A stretch of DNA of 64,000 nt from Rhizobium sp. SL86 (GCF_026672545.1 NZ_JAPPRJ010000009.1:496001-560000), one strand, 5' to 3'; numbered from the stretch's first letter, positions 46,250-56,600 are shown. Program-made: numbers and translations. Notes: generated by a model from the letters alone, not told the origin.

Positions 46250-47722
46250 TTGCCGCCATCCCTCACCTCCTTCAAAGACGATGCCCTGATTGCCTTCGAC
46301 AACCTGACGGATCGTGCCGCAGGCCTTGTGCATCCGACGATCCGGCTGGGCGTCACCGGCCTGTCGCGCGCCGGCAAGACGGTGTTCATCTCCTCGCTCG
46401 TCCACAATCTTCTGCATGGCGGCCGCCTGCCGCTGTTCGAGGCGCTGCGCTCCGGTCGCGTCTCCTCCGTCAGGCTCGAACCGCAGCCGGACGATGCCAT
46501 CCCGCGTTTCCAGTACGAGGACCACATCCAGGCGCTGGTGCGCGAACGTGTCTGGCCGGATTCCACCCGAGCGATCTCCGAACTCAGGCTGACGATCGAT
46601 TACCAGAGCGCCAGCGGCTGGGGCCGGCTCTTCTCCGCCGGGCGCCTGTCCATCGATATCGTTGATTATCCGGGCGAATGGCTGCTGGACCTGCCCCTAC
46701 TCGGCCAGGATTACCGGACGTTCAGCGCCGCAACGGTCGATCTCGCCTCCCGCGGCATCCGCCGGGAACTCGCCGAACACTGGCTGGCGCTGGCAAAAAG
46801 CGTCGACCCCTCCGCCCCGGCCGACGAGATGACCGCCAAACGGCTGGCAGAGGCCTTTGCCGCCTATCTCAGGGCCTGCAAAGCGGACGAACGCTCGCTC
46901 TCCACGCTGCCGCCCGGCCGTTTCCTGATGCCGGGTGATCTGGATGGCTCGCCCGCCCTCACCTTCGCACCGCTGCCGGATCTCGGCGAGGCGCGCTTCG
47001 AAAAGGGCACGCTCGGTGCCATGATGGAACGCCGCTTCGAGGCCTATAAGTCGGTGGTGGTCAAACCCTTCTTCCGCGAACACTTTGCCCGGCTCGACCG
47101 GCAGATCGTGCTCATCGATGCGCTGCAGGCGCTGAACCGCGGGCCGGAAGCGCTGGCCGATCTCGAACGGGCTTTGTCGGATGTGCTCGCCTGTTTCCGC
47201 CCGGGCTCCAATTCCATCCTTTCGTCGCTGCTCGGCCGGCGGATCGACAAGGTGCTGGTCGCAGCCACCAAGGCGGATCACCTGCATCACGAAAGCCATG
47301 ACCGGCTGGAGGCGCTCACGCGTCGGCTGGTGGATCGCGCCATCCATCGCATCGGCATGTCGGGTGCCGGCATCGATGTCATGGCGATCGCATCGGTCCG
47401 CGCCACCCGCGAAGGCACGGTGCGCCATGGCGGCGAAACGCTTCCCGTCATCACCGGCACGCCGATGGCGGGCGAACGCATCAATGGCGAAATCTTTGAC
47501 GGAAAACGGAAAACAGCCATATTTCCCGGTGACTTGCCGGAAAAACCGGATTCACTTTTTCAGGTACCGGACTCAATCTCTGAAGATATGCCGTTACCGC
47601 ATTTGAATATCGTCCGTTTCCGGCCTCCGGAGCTGGAGGAATCGGGTGGCGCGACGCTCTCGGTGCCGCATATCCGGCTCGACCGGGCCCTGGAATTTCT
47701 GTTCGGAGACCGGCTGGCATGA
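46250..47722 (+). CDS. ycjX: YcjX-family P-loop NTPase (DUF463)
   Basis: A 490-residue GTPase-like protein of the YcjX/DUF463 family. The P-loop is GLSRAGKT near residues 37-44, IVDYPGEW resembles the DxxG switch, and TKADHL is an NKxD-like specificity motif. The following YcjF-like membrane protein overlaps by 4 bp, the same pair as in enterobacteria, where it belongs to the Psp-linked region. The role is not established. The start at TTG 46250 is the only early choice in frame but has no clear ribosome site. Confidence 0.88.
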   Translation: MPPSLTSFKDDALIAFDNLTDRAAGLVHPTIRLGVTGLSRAGKTVFISSLVHNLLHGGRLPLFEALRSGRVSSVRLEPQPDDAIPRFQYEDHIQALVRERVWPDSTRAISELRLTIDYQSASGWGRLFSAGRLSIDIVDYPGEWLLDLPLLGQDYRTFSAATVDLASRGIRRELAEHWLALAKSVDPSAPADEMTAKRLAEAFAAYLRACKADERSLSTLPPGRFLMPGDLDGSPALTFAPLPDLGEARFEKGTLGAMMERRFEAYKSVVVKPFFREHFARLDRQIVLIDALQALNRGPEALADLERALSDVLACFRPGSNSILSSLLGRRIDKVLVAATKADHLHHESHDRLEALTRRLVDRAIHRIGMSGAGIDVMAIASVRATREGTVRHGGETLPVITGTPMAGERINGEIFDGKRKTAIFPGDLPEKPDSLFQVPDSISEDMPLPHLNIVRFRPPELEESGGATLSVPHIRLDRALEFLFGDRLA

Positions 47723-48789
47723 GGAACAACGACAAGACACCGGGCACACGAACCGAGACCGGCACCCGCCGTCCCGGCGCCTTCGACATCGATGCCGGCG
47801 GCGAGACAAAATCCGTCCGGCGTGCGCCACAGGCCTTCGATGACGGTTTTGAACTGACCGCCGATGCCGATGATCCTTTCGTCACACCACCGGAGCTCAG
47901 CGAAGCGGAGCTTGCGATTGCCAAACCCAGGCGCCGCGGCTTTTCCTGGGGCAAGCTGGCGCTCGGCGCGCTGACCGCTTTTCTCTCCATGGCCTTTTGG
48001 CTCTGGGCCGACCAGGTCATCCGTGACCTGTTTTCACGCGCCGACTGGCTGGGTTATCTGGCAATCGCCGCCGTCTCCCTCGCGGTCGTCGGACTTGCCG
48101 TTGTCGTCGGGCGGGAAATCATCGGCCTGATGCGGCTCGGCGCCGTCCAGTCGCTGAAGGGGGAAGCGCTTGAGATTTCTGCCCGAACGGCACCAAAGGC
48201 GGCACGCCATCTGGTTGGCCGGCTGGAAGGCCTGCTTGCCCACCGGGCGGAAACCGCCAAGGGCCGGGCGCTGCTCGCCGAGACGAAGGACGACGTCATC
48301 GATGCGCCGCAGCTGCTGGAGCTTACCGAACGCGAGTTGCTGGCGCCGCTCGACCGGCAGGCGCGCCTTCTCATTCTCGGCGCCTCCAAACGCACCTCCG
48401 TCGTCACCGCCGTCAGTCCGCGCGCCGTGGTGGATCTCGCCTACGTGCTGTTTGAGGTCACGCGGCTGGTGCGCGCCATGGCAGAACTTTACGGTGGACG
48501 CCCCGGAACGCTCGGCCTGTTGCGCCTCCTGCGCGACGTGATCGCCCATCTTGCCGTCACCGGTTCGATTGCCGTCGGCGACAGTCTGGCCCAGCAGGTG
48601 CTCGGTCACGGCCTGGCGGCAAAACTCTCCACAAGGCTCGGCGAAGGCGTCATCAACGGGCTTTTAACGGCCCGAATCGGCATTGCCGCGATGGATCTCT
48701 GCCGCCCGCTTCCCTTCAAGGCGCTGAAGCGTCCAGGCGTCGGTGACTTTCTGTCCGATATCGCACCGGGCGTAAAACGAACGCCCTGA
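47719..48789 (+). CDS. ycjF: YcjF-family membrane protein (DUF697)
   Basis: A 356-residue inner-membrane protein with a soluble N-terminus of about 75 residues, two membrane segments near residues 78-98 and 110-132, and a C-terminal DUF697 region. It is translationally coupled to ycjX (ATGA overlap), which supports a functional pair. No Psp regulator is visible nearby. Confidence 0.85.
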   Translation: MRNNDKTPGTRTETGTRRPGAFDIDAGGETKSVRRAPQAFDDGFELTADADDPFVTPPELSEAELAIAKPRRRGFSWGKLALGALTAFLSMAFWLWADQVIRDLFSRADWLGYLAIAAVSLAVVGLAVVVGREIIGLMRLGAVQSLKGEALEISARTAPKAARHLVGRLEGLLAHRAETAKGRALLAETKDDVIDAPQLLELTERELLAPLDRQARLLILGASKRTSVVTAVSPRAVVDLAYVLFEVTRLVRAMAELYGGRPGTLGLLRLLRDVIAHLAVTGSIAVGDSLAQQVLGHGLAAKLSTRLGEGVINGLLTARIGIAAMDLCRPLPFKALKRPGVGDFLSDIAPGVKRTP

Positions 48790-48892
48790 GCGGCGCCGAA
48801 CCGTGTCCGAAGGCGAGACTTCAACCGCTCATTAACCATTCCGGGGCTATTGTTAACGCTGTTCAGCACGCCGCTCGCCCAAGGAAAGTTTT

Positions 48893-49447
48893 ATGGTCTC
48901 GCGCATCTTTTCGCCGAAAGTCGGGCTCATCGCCGCCACCTCCATCGCCGCTTTTGCCGCTACGCAGCCTGCCGGCGCCGCCTCGCGCGACAAGGTCTTC
49001 TTCGAAAGCGCAGCCGGCGCCTGGAAGGGTCCGGGTGAAATCGTCGCCGGCAAATACAAGGGCACCAAGTTCACCTGCAACCTGATCGGCGAGCCGACCA
49101 CGGATGGCGATGCCGGAATCAAGCTCGACGGCACCTGCCGCGTCGGCGTCTTTAAGCAGCCGATGAGCGCCGTCATCACCCAGACGGGCAGCACCTACAA
49201 GGGCAAGTTCCTCGACGGCGCCGACGGCAAGGGCCTCGACATCGTCTCCGGCGCCGTCAATGGCGACAAGATCGTCGTCGGCATCAACCGGGCGAAGCTG
49301 AACGGTGCGATGATCGCCCGCATGCAGGACAACAATGCGCTGAACGTGACGATTTCCGTCAAGGTCGAGGACCAGATGGTGCCGGTGATTGGCCTGGCGC
49401 TCACCCGCGACATGGACCAGATGGCGGTCGGTTCGATCAAGCCGTAA
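48893..49447 (+). CDS. Secreted protein of unknown function
   Basis: A 184-residue protein with a signal peptide (cleavage near PAGAA, about residue 29) and a mature part dominated by alternating glycine-rich strands, which looks like a small beta barrel or sandwich. Two cysteines (CNLIG and TCRVG) could form a disulfide. AAGGAAAG precedes the ATG. I do not recognise a named family. It converges on folK with a 2-bp gap. Confidence 0.75.
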   Translation: MVSRIFSPKVGLIAATSIAAFAATQPAGAASRDKVFFESAAGAWKGPGEIVAGKYKGTKFTCNLIGEPTTDGDAGIKLDGTCRVGVFKQPMSAVITQTGSTYKGKFLDGADGKGLDIVSGAVNGDKIVVGINRAKLNGAMIARMQDNNALNVTISVKVEDQMVPVIGLALTRDMDQMAVGSIKP

Positions 49448-49449
49448 TC

Positions 49450-49953
49450 CTACCGCTGACGCCACCAGTCGTTGGTGGCATCCGCCACGACAATGCCCGA
49501 TCGATCGGCCTGGCTCAGCCAGGCCGTTATCGTTTGGCCCATCACCGGAAGATCCGGGGCGATATCGGCAAGCGGCATCAGCACGAAGCCACGTTCCACC
49601 ATGCGCGGATGCGGAATGTCGAGCCCCTCCTCGTGCACGGTCTTTTCGCCATAGGTCAGAACGTCGATATCGATCGTGCGCGGCCCCCAGCGCTCGATGC
49701 GCACCCGCTTCATGCCGCGCTCGATGTCGAGACAGAGGTCGAGGAGCGCCTTCGGCGAAAGCTCTGTATCGATCAAGGCGCAGGCGTTGAAGAAATCCGC
49801 CTGGTCTGTCTTGCCCCAGGGCGGCGTGCGGTAGAGCCGGGATACTGCCACGACGCGACAGTCCGGCCGGCTATCAAAAATCCGTAGCGCCTCGGCCATG
49901 GCTTGACGCGGATCGCCCAGATTGCCGCCAAACCCGAGGGCCGCGCGGATCAT
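49450..49953 (-). CDS. folK: HPPK, folate pyrophosphokinase
   Basis: A 167-residue 6-hydroxymethyl-7,8-dihydropterin pyrophosphokinase. GFGGNLGDPR, SRLYRTPPWGKTDQADFFNA and RWGPRTIDIDVLTYG (with the magnesium-binding DxD) followed by IPHPRMVERGFVL are all diagnostic. ATG 49953 has GAGGAG 6 nt upstream. Third gene of the folP-folB-folK operon. Confidence 0.96.
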   Translation of the reverse strand: MIRAALGFGGNLGDPRQAMAEALRIFDSRPDCRVVAVSRLYRTPPWGKTDQADFFNACALIDTELSPKALLDLCLDIERGMKRVRIERWGPRTIDIDVLTYGEKTVHEEGLDIPHPRMVERGFVLMPLADIAPDLPVMGQTITAWLSQADRSGIVVADATNDWWRQR

Positions 49954-49963
49954 GCCAGTCTCC

Positions 49964-50329
49964 TCACGGGCGGTGCTCAACGCGCACCTCCACGTAATCG
50001 AGAATGCCGGGGATCGGCACGCTCGGTTTGCGCACGGTAATCGCTGCGCGCCGGATGACCGGGAATCGGGCGCACAGTGCAAGTGCGATATCGTTGGCCA
50101 GCGCCTCGATCAGCGCCCGTCTCGTCTTCGTCACCACCTCTTCGATCACACCGAAGGCATGGCCGTAATGCAGGGTGGCGGAGAGATCGTCATCGGTGAG
50201 CGCGGCACTCACCGGCACATCGAGCTCAGCGTCGATGAAGAAGCGCTGGCCGAGCACCGATTCTTCCTTCAGCACGCCGTGGCGCGCATAAAAGGCGCAA
50301 TTTTTCATGGTGATCGTATAGGTTGTCAC
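49964..50329 (-). CDS. folB: Dihydroneopterin aldolase
   Basis: A 121-residue FolB that converts dihydroneopterin to hydroxymethyl-dihydropterin. CAFYARHGVLKEESVLGQRFFID holds the active-site glutamate, and KPSVPIPG is the conserved lysine loop. The GTG start at 50329 has GGAGAG 6 nt upstream and overlaps the folP stop by 4 bp (GTGA). Confidence 0.95.
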   Translation of the reverse strand: MTTYTITMKNCAFYARHGVLKEESVLGQRFFIDAELDVPVSAALTDDDLSATLHYGHAFGVIEEVVTKTRRALIEALANDIALALCARFPVIRRAAITVRKPSVPIPGILDYVEVRVEHRP

Positions 50330-51210
50330 GAATGTCTCTCCTGCCGCAGGCTGGCGGCGAGCATGGCATCGGCCATCAAAAGCGCGTCCCGATTGGGCGC
50401 TATCGCATGAACACGGAAGATATGCGCGCCCTTGATGCGCAACAGCGCCGTCGTGGCAGCCGTTCCCACGTCGCGGTCTGCCGGCACGTCACGCCCGGTA
50501 ATCGCACCGATGAACCGCTTGCGCGAGGTTCCGGCGAGCAGCGGAAATCCAAGCGCCTGCAGCGCCTCGAAGCGCGCCATCAGCGCCAGATCCTCCTCGC
50601 GGTCCTTGGCAAAACCGAAACCGGGGTCGAGCACGATGCGCGCGCGGCCGATGCCGGCCTCGTCCGCGATCTTCAGCGAGGTCGAAAAAAACAGGTCCTG
50701 GTCGGCGATCACGTCATCCAGCTTTTCCGCCGCGCGGCCGCGGCCGGTATGCATCATGACGAGCCCGGCGCCGGAGGTCGCCACCACCTCTGCCATCCGC
50801 GCATCGTAGCGAAGCCCATAGACGTCGTTGACGATATGGGCACCGGCAGCAACCGCCAGCCGTGCCGTCTCGGCCCGGTAGGTATCGATGGAGATCAGCG
50901 CTTCGGTTTGCCGAGAAAGCGCCTCGATCACCGGCAGCACACGGGCCTGTTCCTCTTGCGCCGAGACCGGCTCAGCGCCCGGCCGGGTCGATTCGCCGCC
51001 GATATCGAGGATCGATGCCCCCTCTTCGACGCAGGCGAGCGCATGCGCAACGGCAGCCTCCACCCCCGCATGCCGCCCGCCGTCGGAGAAGGAATCGGGC
51101 GTGCAGTTGATGATGGCCATCAGATGGCCGTGCGCGCCAAGCGATAGGCTGCGGCCATGGCCAAGCTGCCAAACTGTCTCACCGGCAAGGGTCAAGGAGA
51201 AAGGTTCCAA
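50326..51210 (-). CDS. folP: Dihydropteroate synthase
   Basis: A TIM-barrel enzyme of about 294 residues that condenses hydroxymethyl-dihydropterin pyrophosphate with p-aminobenzoate; it is the sulfonamide target. IINCTPDSFSDGG, ILDIGGESTRPGA and LAGTSRKRFIG are diagnostic. The start is the weak point: no ATG lies before the conserved core except a distant one at 51399; TTG 51210 gives the expected N-terminal length but has no clear ribosome site. Confidence 0.92.
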   Translation of the reverse strand: MEPFSLTLAGETVWQLGHGRSLSLGAHGHLMAIINCTPDSFSDGGRHAGVEAAVAHALACVEEGASILDIGGESTRPGAEPVSAQEEQARVLPVIEALSRQTEALISIDTYRAETARLAVAAGAHIVNDVYGLRYDARMAEVVATSGAGLVMMHTGRGRAAEKLDDVIADQDLFFSTSLKIADEAGIGRARIVLDPGFGFAKDREEDLALMARFEALQALGFPLLAGTSRKRFIGAITGRDVPADRDVGTAATTALLRIKGAHIFRVHAIAPNRDALLMADAMLAASLRQERHS

Positions 51211-51304
51211 TCGATTCTGGTCACGAACATTTTCGCAAGGTTCTGTTGCGATGTTATGCGCTATGCCCCAAGCTCTCGCCAAACTCAATCTCGCAAGGCC
51301 CACT

Positions 51305-51922
51305 ATGTCTGCCGTCCGCCCCCGCCAAGCCTTTCTCTGGGCTGCCGTCGCGCTTGTCGTGCTGCCGGGGATACCCTCTGCGAGCCCCCTGATTTCCAAG
51401 AGCTATTCCTATTTCACCATTGCCGGACGAACGGCGGAAGATCTCGACAATGAGCTCAGCCGCCGCGGCCCGCTCACCAAGAGCACCGGCTTTCGCCATC
51501 CCGGCGCAACCGAGATCAAGTTCGGCGGCGAGATCACCTATCTGGAGACGGATCGGCGCTGTTCGGTCGGCGAGGTCAAGGTTACGCTCTCAACGAAGAT
51601 CATCCTGCCGCGCTGGAAGAACCGCTCACAGGCGAATGGTTCTCTCGGCGTGATCTGGGACACACTGGCCGCCGACATCAAACGGCACGAGGAACGCCAC
51701 GCGGAGATCGCCCGCACCTATGCGAGAACGCTGGAAGCCACGCTTCGCGACCTCGCTCCGGCCTCCGACTGCACACAGATGGAAAAACGCGTGTCGGAAA
51801 CCACACGCCGCATCGTTGATGATCATGACAAGGAACAGCTGCGATTCGATATCATCGAATCGAAGAACTTCGACGCCCGGATGATGCGTCTCCTGAAAAA
51901 CCGGGCCGGCCTCACGGATTGA
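51305..51922 (+). CDS. DUF922 protein, putative secreted zinc protease
   Basis: A 205-residue protein with a signal peptide (about 26 residues) and a DUF922 domain. The family is predicted to be secreted zinc-dependent proteases; the HExxH motif is visible as HEERH within IKRHEERHAEIARTY. Two cysteines (RRCSV and SDCTQ) may form a disulfide. AAGG precedes ATG 51305 by 6 nt; an upstream ATG would add residues before the signal. Protease activity is a family prediction only. Confidence 0.78.
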   Translation: MSAVRPRQAFLWAAVALVVLPGIPSASPLISKSYSYFTIAGRTAEDLDNELSRRGPLTKSTGFRHPGATEIKFGGEITYLETDRRCSVGEVKVTLSTKIILPRWKNRSQANGSLGVIWDTLAADIKRHEERHAEIARTYARTLEATLRDLAPASDCTQMEKRVSETTRRIVDDHDKEQLRFDIIESKNFDARMMRLLKNRAGLTD

Positions 51923-52089
51923 CACCGATTGCACCGCCCTTCCCTCCACCGAAACGGTGGCTGCCGCACGAAGCTTGCGCGAAACCTGCGCCTCCTACGG
52001 TGAATGACCGGTGACTTCTTCCAATAGCAAATGTGATCCGACGCTAATATATTCGAAATCACTGAAGCAGCTCGAGAGACGAGGTCTTC

Positions 52090-52327
52090 GGTGATCGGGT
52101 CGGTTGCCGCATGTGAGGCGGCGCATGCGGCAACGACCAATCCGGTTTCGGCAGCCATTGCCAGGTCCAAGCGTTCGGCACCCAGGTGGTGCGAAAGTCA
52201 GTCGAGTGTTGCTCCGGCGTTCTCCCGGCGTGTCTTTGTGCCACAGGTGACTCCTCCCGCGCCTGCAGGCGATACGCCCACCTCAGCCTCGCTCGACGCT
52301 CTCATCAGCGCAGCGAGGCTATTTTTT
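52090..52327 (+). ncRNA. Candidate structured small RNA in a gene-free gap
   Basis: The 431-bp gap 51923-52353 has no convincing gene. It contains a perfect 11-bp stem, GTTGCCGCATG-N10-CATGCGGCAAC (52103-52134), extendable by flanking GGT/ACC, and ends in a plus-strand intrinsic terminator at 52285-52327. No plus-strand gene ends near this terminator, 360 bp past the DUF922 stop. The 5' end and promoter are not identified, so the left boundary is nominal. Confidence 0.3.
52285..52327 (+). terminator. Intrinsic terminator without an adjacent gene
   Basis: AGCCTCGCT and AGCGAGGCT form a 9-bp stem with inner CGCT/AGCG pairing, followed by ATTTTTT. It points away from the ferredoxin gene, which lies on the other strand. 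Confidence 0.75.
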
Positions 52328-52353
52328 GGCGCAGAGGCAAACAGGAACAGGAG

Positions 52354-52674
52354 TCAGCCCTGGCGTTCCGGCACGTGGACGACCAGGCCGTCCAGCGCCG
52401 GCGTGATTTTGATCTGACAGGAGAGCCGCGACGTCGGGCGGACATCGACGGCGAAATCCAGCATGTCCTCTTCCATCGGCTCCGGTCCGCCGACGATGCC
52501 CGTCCAGGCATCGTCGACATAGACATGACAGGTGGCACAGGCACAGGCACCGCCGCATTCGGCATCGATGCCCGGCACGGAATTGCGCACCGCATTCTCC
52601 ATGACCGTGGAACCCTGTTCCGCGTCGAGGTCAAAGCGGGTGCCGTCGAAGGCAACGATGGTAAGCTTGGTCAT
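52354..52674 (-). CDS. Adrenodoxin-type [2Fe-2S] ferredoxin
   Basis: A 106-residue vertebrate/adrenodoxin-type ferredoxin. The cluster cysteines are in CGGACACATC (C-x5-C-x2-C) and LSCQI. Such ferredoxins feed electrons to Fe-S assembly or to P450 and other oxygenases. It stands alone, without an isc operon or P450 gene here, so the partner is unknown. Confidence 0.92.
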   Translation of the reverse strand: MTKLTIVAFDGTRFDLDAEQGSTVMENAVRNSVPGIDAECGGACACATCHVYVDDAWTGIVGGPEPMEEDMLDFAVDVRPTSRLSCQIKITPALDGLVVHVPERQG

Positions 52675-52818
52675 GTCTTCATCCTGAAACTGAACAAAAA
52701 GCGGCGTCCGTCTTCCGACAAATCGCCGCCTCAGTCAATCTATGGGGATGTCGCGTGCTTTGGCAATCAAGCGCATCTGTCAGGTGCGCCAGAAGGGTTT
52801 CACCCGCCGCTCGTCTCT

Positions 52819-53187
52819 TCAGCGCATCAGCTTCAGGATGAAGTTTTCCGCGTCCAGCACGGCAGCCGCCACGGCTGCACGCAGTGCAGCATCACCCGGC
52901 GACGCCTCGAGCTTGCCGGCCGCCGCGGCCACGACGAAGGCACCGACGCCGTTGGCGGCACTTTTCAGCCGATGGGCGCTTGCCGATACACCGTCATTGT
53001 CGAACTGCGCGATTTCATGCAGCGCAATACGGGCCTGCCGGGTAAAGAGGTTGAGCACCTCCACCTCAAGCACCTTGTCCCCCATCGTCTGGACGGCAAG
53101 ATGCACCAGATCGATCGGTCGTGCCTTGGGCGTGTGGGCGCCGCGTGCATTGTCGGGAGCCTCGAACGCGATAGTGGCCGCAGACAT
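52819..53187 (-). CDS. Hpt-domain phosphotransfer protein
   Basis: A 122-residue stand-alone Hpt protein. The phosphorylatable His72 is in SAHRLKSAANGVGA, the classic Hpt helix. It can relay phosphate between hybrid kinases and response regulators. ATG 53187 has AAGGGA 8 nt upstream. It is divergent from the GPR gene. CckA normally uses ChpT, which has a different fold, so a link to CckA is not implied. Confidence 0.88.
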   Translation of the reverse strand: MSAATIAFEAPDNARGAHTPKARPIDLVHLAVQTMGDKVLEVEVLNLFTRQARIALHEIAQFDNDGVSASAHRLKSAANGVGAFVVAAAAGKLEASPGDAALRAAVAAAVLDAENFILKLMR

Positions 53188-53288
53188 GAAATCTATCCCT
53201 TGTTCCAACAGGACCCGATGCTGACCGGGCTCCCGTGCCTATTCCGTTAAAATTCGGCACAAACGCGGCGGAATTTCTCCAGCCATGG

Positions 53289-53355
53289 TTAATTTTCGTT
53301 AAACACCTACAGAATCGATGGAATCGCCGCGGATGCCGGTTTAATTTCTGTTAAC
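53289..53355. promoter_or_regulatory. Two CtrA-like half-site pairs
   Basis: TTAA-N6-TTAAAC (53289-53304) and TTAA-N6-TTAAC (53341-53355) lie in the 455-bp gap between the Hpt gene and GPR. The spacing is one short of the TTAA-N7-TTAA consensus, or alternatively each has one mismatch at N7. The rest of the gap holds no gene. Confidence 0.35.
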
Positions 53356-53642
53356 AAGACGCCCATGCGGTAGAGCCCCCAAGCCTCAGAATTGTGTCGC
53401 AGGGCCGAATGTGCCACTACAGTACGACTAAAACCAGTGTGGACATGAGGTCCTGATTGGTGGGAATGCGGGTGTAAGCCTTTATTACGACTGGTTTGTC
53501 ATGAAGGAGCTCCCCGACTGGAATGACATCGGACAGGAATGCGGCTTGCCGCCTCTGTCCGGTACGGCAGATCGCTGGTCCGTCCGCAGGCGGCATGATG
53601 GAACGGCGATCGGTCGAGTGGTGTGTAACGAGGCGTATCCAT

Positions 53643-56600
53643 ATGGCGAAGAAACCGCACGGCGAGTCGATCGATGAGACCGCGTTCCAGGCGTTGGAAG
53701 ACGCGCTGAAGATCGATTTCAGCGACGACCCGCAGCCACGGGCCACGCCAAAGACGCCGAAAGCAACGTCGACTTCTCCTTCCCGCGAGGCCTCAGTGCA
53801 AGAGACGCCGGAACAGCGCGGCCAAGCCGCTCCACGACGGACCCGTACGCCCGAGGCTTCCCAGCCACAACGCGCTCAGGCGGCCGAAGCGGTCGCGCCG
53901 AAATCTCCTAGCTTCGAACCGGCCAATGACAGTGGTCGCCGGGCAACGACTGCGATCCTTCGTTCGCTCGAAAGCGGCTCGATGCGCTCAGCGCTGCGGA
54001 ATGCCGGCATCGTGTCGCTGCTGTGGACGATCGGCGGCATAGGCTTCGCCCAGCTTCTCTATGGCGGGCAGATGTGGAGTGTCTCGTCGGTCGCCGAACT
54101 CGTGTCCATGCCGGGTGTCGTGGCGATCTTCGTCGGCATCCTCGTCCCCGTCATGCTGTTCTTTGCCTTTGCCATCATGATGGCGAGAGCCCAGGACCTG
54201 CGCAATGCGGCGCGTTCCATGGCGGAAGTCGCCCTGCGTCTTGCCGAACCGGAAACGATTGCCACCGACCGTATCATGTCGGTCGGCCAGGCCGTTCGCC
54301 GCGAAGTCTCGGCGATGAACGAGGGCATTGAGCGCACGATTGCGCGCGCCACCGAGCTGGAAACGCTGGTCCATTCGGAAGTCAGCGCGCTGGAGCGCAG
54401 TTATGCCGACAACGAGCTGCGGGTGCGCGGCCTCGTCCACGAACTGGGATCCGAACGCGACGCGATCGTCAATCATGCCGAACGCATCCGGTCCTCCATC
54501 GTCGATGCCCATGACCAGCTGAAGGAAGACCTGTCGCTCGCCACCGAAGAAATCGCGGTTCGCCTTGCGACCTCCGGCGAAGCCTTCGCGTCAATGATCG
54601 AGACGCGCTCCGCCACGATCATGGAAAAGTCGAATGCCGCCGGCGAAGCCCTGGGCTCGCTGCTGTCGGCCAAGACGGATTCGCTGATCAAGGCGCTGAA
54701 CGCGTCCGGGTCTTCGCTCGCCAACGAATTCGACACCCGTCTCGCACAGCTTGGCAGCACGCTCTCCAGCCGCGGCGACGAAATCCTCAAGAGTTTCGAG
54801 ACCCGCGCCTCGACCCTTGATGCCAGCACCGAAAAGCTCAATGCGGCGCTTGCCGACCGCACGCGTATGCTCAACGAGACGCTGCTCGCCCGCACCCGCG
54901 AGATCAACGACACCCTGACGAGCGGTGAACGTACCATCGGTGGAACGCTGGGCACGGTTCTGACCAACCTCAACCGGTCTCTCGAGGAAAAGGGCGCAAG
55001 CTTCCGCCAGAGCCTGCAGAGTGCCGCCGACGACACCATCATGGATCTCGATCTGCGCACCGGCATGTTCGAGGAGCGCCTCCAGGGAACGATCGGCCAG
55101 CTGAGCGCCACCTTCGACCGTGGCCTCGACGATTTCACCCAAGCCTTCGACAGCCGCGCCGGCAGCCTCGGTTCCAAGCTGACCGAAAGCCTGCAGCGCA
55201 TCAGTGCCACCGTCAACGGTGGCTCCGATTCGATCGAAGGCATCCTCTCGACGAGCATCGAACGCCTCGGCTCCACCCTGACCGATCATTCGCTGACCCT
55301 CGCCACGACGCTCGGCACCAGCCAGGAAGTGCTGGAAGCGACCATGAAACGCGGCAGCAGCCAGATCGACGAGGTTCTGGACAGCCGTACCCGCAAGTTG
55401 ACCGCCGAACTCGAAGAGCGAAACCGCACCCTCACGGAAGGTCTCGACACGCGCAGCCGCGCTCTCGTCCAGGATTTCGATACACGCTCGCGTGCGCTGA
55501 TCGACGATCTCGACGACCGCAACATCCAGCTTGCCAGTTCGCTCGCCGCCCAGTCGGCGGTCCTGACGGAAAATGTCGCCTCCGCCCATGAGCGCATCGA
55601 CGCCGTGATGAGCGAGCAGACACAGGCCTTCACCAGCGCACTCGACCAGAGCCAGTCCCGTTTTGCCGAAACCGTCTCGAACCGCTCCGCAGCGATTGTC
55701 GATGCCGTCACCGGCAGTCAGAAGCAGTTCGCCGATGTGCTGGATGCCAAGACCGCGGCCCTTGAAAACGCTGTCGTCGGCGCACCGGAGCGTCTCTCCA
55801 GCCTGCTCGACAGCCGCATCGACAGCATGTCGAACGTCCTGTCGCGCGGTCACGACCGGATCGAAACCGATCTCGGTCGCCGCATGAACGAACTCGGCGA
55901 GATCGTCGGCGGCGCCGGTGATCGCATCGCAGAAACGTTTGACGATCGCACCATGGCGCTCACCACCACGCTGTCGGTCAGTGAGGATCGCCTGTCGGGT
56001 CTCATCGAAACCATGTCCGACACCCTCAGCCGGGGTCAGAAACAGATCGAGGACAATCTCGGTCGCCGCGTGAACGAACTCGGCGAGATCGTCGGCGGCG
56101 CCGGAGAGCGCATCGCCGAAACGTTCGACGACCGGACCTTTGCCCTCACCACCACGCTGTCGGTCAATGAGGATCGCCTGTCGAACCTCATCGATACGCG
56201 AATCGAGACCATGTCGGAAACGCTGGCAAAGGGCCACGACCGGATCGAAACCGATCTCGGCCGCCGCATGAACGAACTCGGCGAGATCGTCGGTGGCGCC
56301 GGCGAGCGCATCGCCGAAACGTTTGACGACCGGACCTTTGCCCTCACCACCACGCTGTCGGTCAATGAGGATCGCCTGTCGAACCTCATCGATACGCGCA
56401 TCGAGACCATGTCGGAAACGCTCGCAAAGGGCCACGACCGGATCGAAACCGATCTCGGCCGTCGTATGAACGAGCTCGGCGAGATCGTCGGTGGCGCCGG
56501 CGACCGGCTTGCCGAGACCTTTGACGACCGCACCATGGCGCTCACCACCACGCTGTCGGTCAATGAGGATCGCCTGTCGAACCTCATCGACAAGCGCATC

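Noticed and set aside
51823..52170. A 115-codon minus-strand open frame in the same gap
   Set aside because: It overlaps the DUF922 gene end and the long stem, lacks a ribosome site and has a basic, non-domain translation.
51923..52353. tmRNA, RNase P RNA, SRP RNA or tRNA in the gap
   Set aside because: None of the conserved sequence blocks of these RNAs (T-loop, CCA end, RNase P or SRP core motifs) could be found on either strand.
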